Origin: Cristatella mucedo
Taxonomy: Eukaryota; Bryozoa; Phylactolaemata; Cristatellidae
Direction: 5' to 3'
Length of the DNA stretch: 52,000 nucleotides
Assembly: GCA_009760855.2 (NCBI GenBank)
Contig: WPIO01000008.1
Location: 3,694,001 to 3,746,000, forward strand
The notes beneath the pieces were generated by a model. That model did no database searches. It saw nothing but the letters and a program-made list of their open reading frames with translations, and was not told where the DNA came from. Each line of letters begins with the position of its first letter. Positions within the stretch are counted from its first letter, which is position 1. Position numbers and translations under genes: made by a program. Shown in pieces: positions 49,640 to 52,000 of this stretch.

Positions 49640-50489
49640 CTTAGTTGCCTCCGGAAGAGCACTTCCTCTCGGCCGCGCATCTCGACAAACAGCGGTGCGC
49701 CATTTCCCTTTGCAACCGTCCTTCATTCCCGCGGCTCGCCGGCAGTAACGCTGCGCCCGCCGTCCGCCGACAGTTCGCATAGCTCTCGTTTGCGACGCGT
49801 TCGCGCGACGTAGCTCTAGCTAAGCGGCTAGGAACGTTACCGCGCGAGTTCGCCCCGCCAGCGTCCGTCTCGCTCGGCTGGATACTCGAGCGGACCGGCC
49901 GTAGCCTCTAAGCGGCCCGTGTCCGGCGGTTCGGTTCCGCGTCAGCGACCGCAGCGAACGGACCGCTAAGCGGCCGGATGCTGGCCGTCGCCGTCTCTCG
50001 GCAGCGCCCGAACGCTGCGTAGACGCTCGGATGTAGACGTCGGCTGCCCCAGATCCGCGGGCGTGACCTCGGTAAACACTGCACTGCATCGGGTTTACGC
50101 CCGCCTGTCAAGAACGACGCACCTGTTCGCAGGCTTAAGCCTTAACAATTGGCAGCTTATTGGCTGGCGGGTCGGCCGGCCGGTCAGCCGCTGAGCCGTC
50201 TCCTCTCGTCGCGCTCTCTGAATAGGTTGGCCGCTCATCCACTTCCCGCTCGCGCGGCATAAAAATAACTGCGGGCCACGGCGCGCTCGGATAACTCTGC
50301 GTCCGCGCCGGGCGGGGTCGCGCCCCATCAGCCGGCGACCGAGCCGACGCTTGTCAGAGACGTCATTAGTCAGGGTCGGGTCACCGGCGCCGTCCGGCCG
50401 CCGGCCCTTTCTCGCGAGCGGACCCGTCGTTGCGCTCCGACGGGCCGACCGAGCGGCTGTCGGCCGTGCAGGAAAAACCGATTAAACAA
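49640..50489. other. CpG-rich region without recognised gene
   Basis: High CpG density after an AT-rich tract. Open frames overlap on the minus strand and match nothing I recognise. Candidate promoter or regulatory island. Confidence 0.4.
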
Positions 50490-50672
50490 AAAGGAAGGTT
50501 AGCACTGATTTAGCAGCCTCGCTTGCGCGGCGGCGCGGGCGCCCATCCAGCTGTATAGCGGCCGCTCGCAGTGGGCAATACAGGATCGCCCGCAAGCCGG
50601 ACTCGAGCCCGCGACCTAGGTAGTGAAGAGCGAGCACCTTGCCTCTGGGCTAACTAGCGCGCCCCCGCGTCG
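50490..50672 (-). mobile_element. tRNA-derived SINE, family C
   Basis: Minus-strand head CTAGTTAGCCCAGAGGCAAG (A-box-like), GGTCGCGGGCTCGAGTCCGG (B box). The body ends GGCTGCTAAATCAGTGCTAA, shared with 5048-5158. Confidence 0.7.
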
Positions 50673-50984
50673 GAGATGCTTGGCAGGACAAGGTGAGGCA
50701 GTTGGAGCGCGCACGAAGGGGTGAACGGCCGTGCGCGCTCGATGCGCTGCGAAACGCCAGCCGAATGCACGGCGGTTGAAGGCCCCTCGGCGTTTCCGCG
50801 TCGTCGCGCGTCGTCGCCGCCAGAGCGTCAAGCTCAAGCTCAGACTAAGTCTCCAAGCATGCTCAACTAGCTAGCTAGCCATCAGTAGTCAAGTAAATTG
50901 AAACGACGACTTTCTTGAAATCAAGATTGGTATTCATACATGAAAAAAGAAGGAAAAAATATGTACAATCCATTTCGCTGTTGG
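50673..50984. other. CpG-rich intergenic
   Basis: No recognised gene. A repeated CTAGCTAG lies at ~50868. Confidence 0.3.
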
Positions 50985-51058
50985 CGTCCACCATCCCCCC
51001 CTTGGCCGTGACGCCCGGGGACATCTTTCCCCCCTGCCCACCTCTCGCTACACCTCTG
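50985..51058 (-). mobile_element. Fragment of the CAGTGGCGTAGC-type MITE
   Basis: On the minus strand it starts CAGAGGTGTAGCGAG and continues into AGGTGGGCAGGGGGG, like the termini at 36530. Only one end is clear. Confidence 0.35.
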
Positions 51059-51684
51059 ACACAATAGGCTCCGCTCGTAAGCGGCCGGAGAAAGGCCGTC
51101 TTTGGATAGAGGGAAAACTTTCGCGCGCCGGAGCGAGTTTCGTAGGACGAACGCGCCTCACTCTGCAGCGCACCGCAGTCCGTTTGTGAGTGCGCAAACA
51201 CCGAGGGGCGGGCGGGCGGACTTATCGCGGGAGCCCGCGCGACGCATCTTTCCGCCTTGCTCTCCGCACGTCGCGCAGTGCTACTTACGGTTGTAGCGGC
51301 CTCGGCACTATTTACTGCACTTTGGCCGCCAGTGCAGCGCTCGGGGCGACGCCAGCCGCCGCAGCAAAAGAAGCGCCCCGAATGCCACGCGACGCCCCGA
51401 GCTTCGGGGGCGCGGCTAGCGACTTGCTGGGCGGTCAGCAGCAGCGGCGATGCTCGCGCGCGCGAGAACGCACGCACGCATGCCGACAGTGGCCGTGGGA
51501 CACGACAGCAACTACAAGCGCTCTCATACGCGAAGTGAAGGTAACGAGTCCACTGTAATTCAGGAGTCGCGAAGGATACTTTGGCAATCGCAAAGCCGTC
51601 TCAGCAGTGCCCATTCGTGCTTGAAATGCAATAAAGTCGTCGCAGCAGCATGCGTGCCAGTGGCAGAGCCGAGACTTTCATCTA
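51059..51684. other. CpG-rich region without recognised gene
   Basis: High CpG content. Overlapping frames on both strands without a domain. Confidence 0.35.
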
Positions 51685-51934
51685 GGCGACGGCGAGACCT
51701 CCAACAATTTTATGTAGTGGGCGAGACCAGCAATAGATGAAAAATTAGTGAGCAAAATAATTAAGTTTTTATTCGACGCGAGCGCGACAGCTGCCCATTG
51801 AGTGGAATTAAGACGTACTTTCGTCGTTGGTGACGGTCGGGGGGCCGTAGGAATAGTGGGCGGCCCAGGTCGCTGCTCCGTTATAAGGGGTAGGGGACGA
51901 ATGCCCCCCTGCCCCTTACCTGGCTCCACCACTG
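51685..51934. mobile_element. MITE-like element, second copy
   Basis: CAATTTTATGTAGTGGGCGAGACCAGC, GCCGTAGGAATAGTGGGC and a right end CCTGGCTCCACCACTG correspond to 36580-36846. The left terminus is not clear. Confidence 0.5.
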
Positions 51935-52000
51935 AATTGCCCACCGCTGAAAAGGCTCCGAGTTTTTTCCCTAACGTCCTTTCTCCGAGACAAGTCAGCC

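Overview
The window is metazoan nuclear DNA. It holds one convincing protein-coding gene in a large amount of repeat-rich non-coding sequence. The gene is a minus-strand EGR (early growth response, Zif268/Krox) transcription factor with two coding exons (16436-16685 and 13576-15329) and canonical splice sites. There are no bacterial-style operons, ribosome binding sites or densely packed ORFs. tRNA-derived SINEs, truncated LINEs and long (GA)n tracts dominate. The EGR protein is diverged outside its zinc fingers, which suggests an invertebrate, but the sequence alone does not let me name the phylum.

Layout. Positions 1-9680 hold LINE and SINE fragments, a (CAGA)n/20-bp minisatellite, a (TA)n(TG)n tract and a G-rich minisatellite. 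Positions 9683-12300 are CpG-rich with no recognisable protein. A LINE 3' fragment (12540-12863) is followed by, and probably interrupted by, a 187-bp non-autonomous hAT element (12864-13050) that closely resembles the SPIN family. The EGR gene and its CpG-rich upstream region fill about 13100-18560. The upstream region has a perfect CArG box (16851), a perfect CRE (16923), ETS cores and a second CArG-like site with an ETS core (17137), which is the logic expected of a growth-factor/cAMP-responsive immediate-early gene. From 18600 to 52000 I find no protein I recognise. That part contains at least three tRNA-SINE families (called A, B and C here), many 3' ends of a CR1/L2/Rex1-like LINE, a decayed reverse transcriptase copy (46800-47937), copies of a MITE-like family with CAGTGGCGTAGC-type ends (36530, 50985, 51685), several foldback sequences, and CpG-rich islands at about 49640-50850 and 51060-51660.

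How the parts relate. SINE family A ends in the same 3' sequence as the LINE (an AGAGATT..AGTTCTCT..AGGGCGCTATA core followed by an AT-rich simple repeat). The LINE machinery therefore probably mobilised the SINE. The SPIN-like element sits just beyond the EGR 3' end and could supply an ATTAAA polyadenylation signal to it. Coordinates of repeats are approximate to about 10 bp because they were judged by eye.
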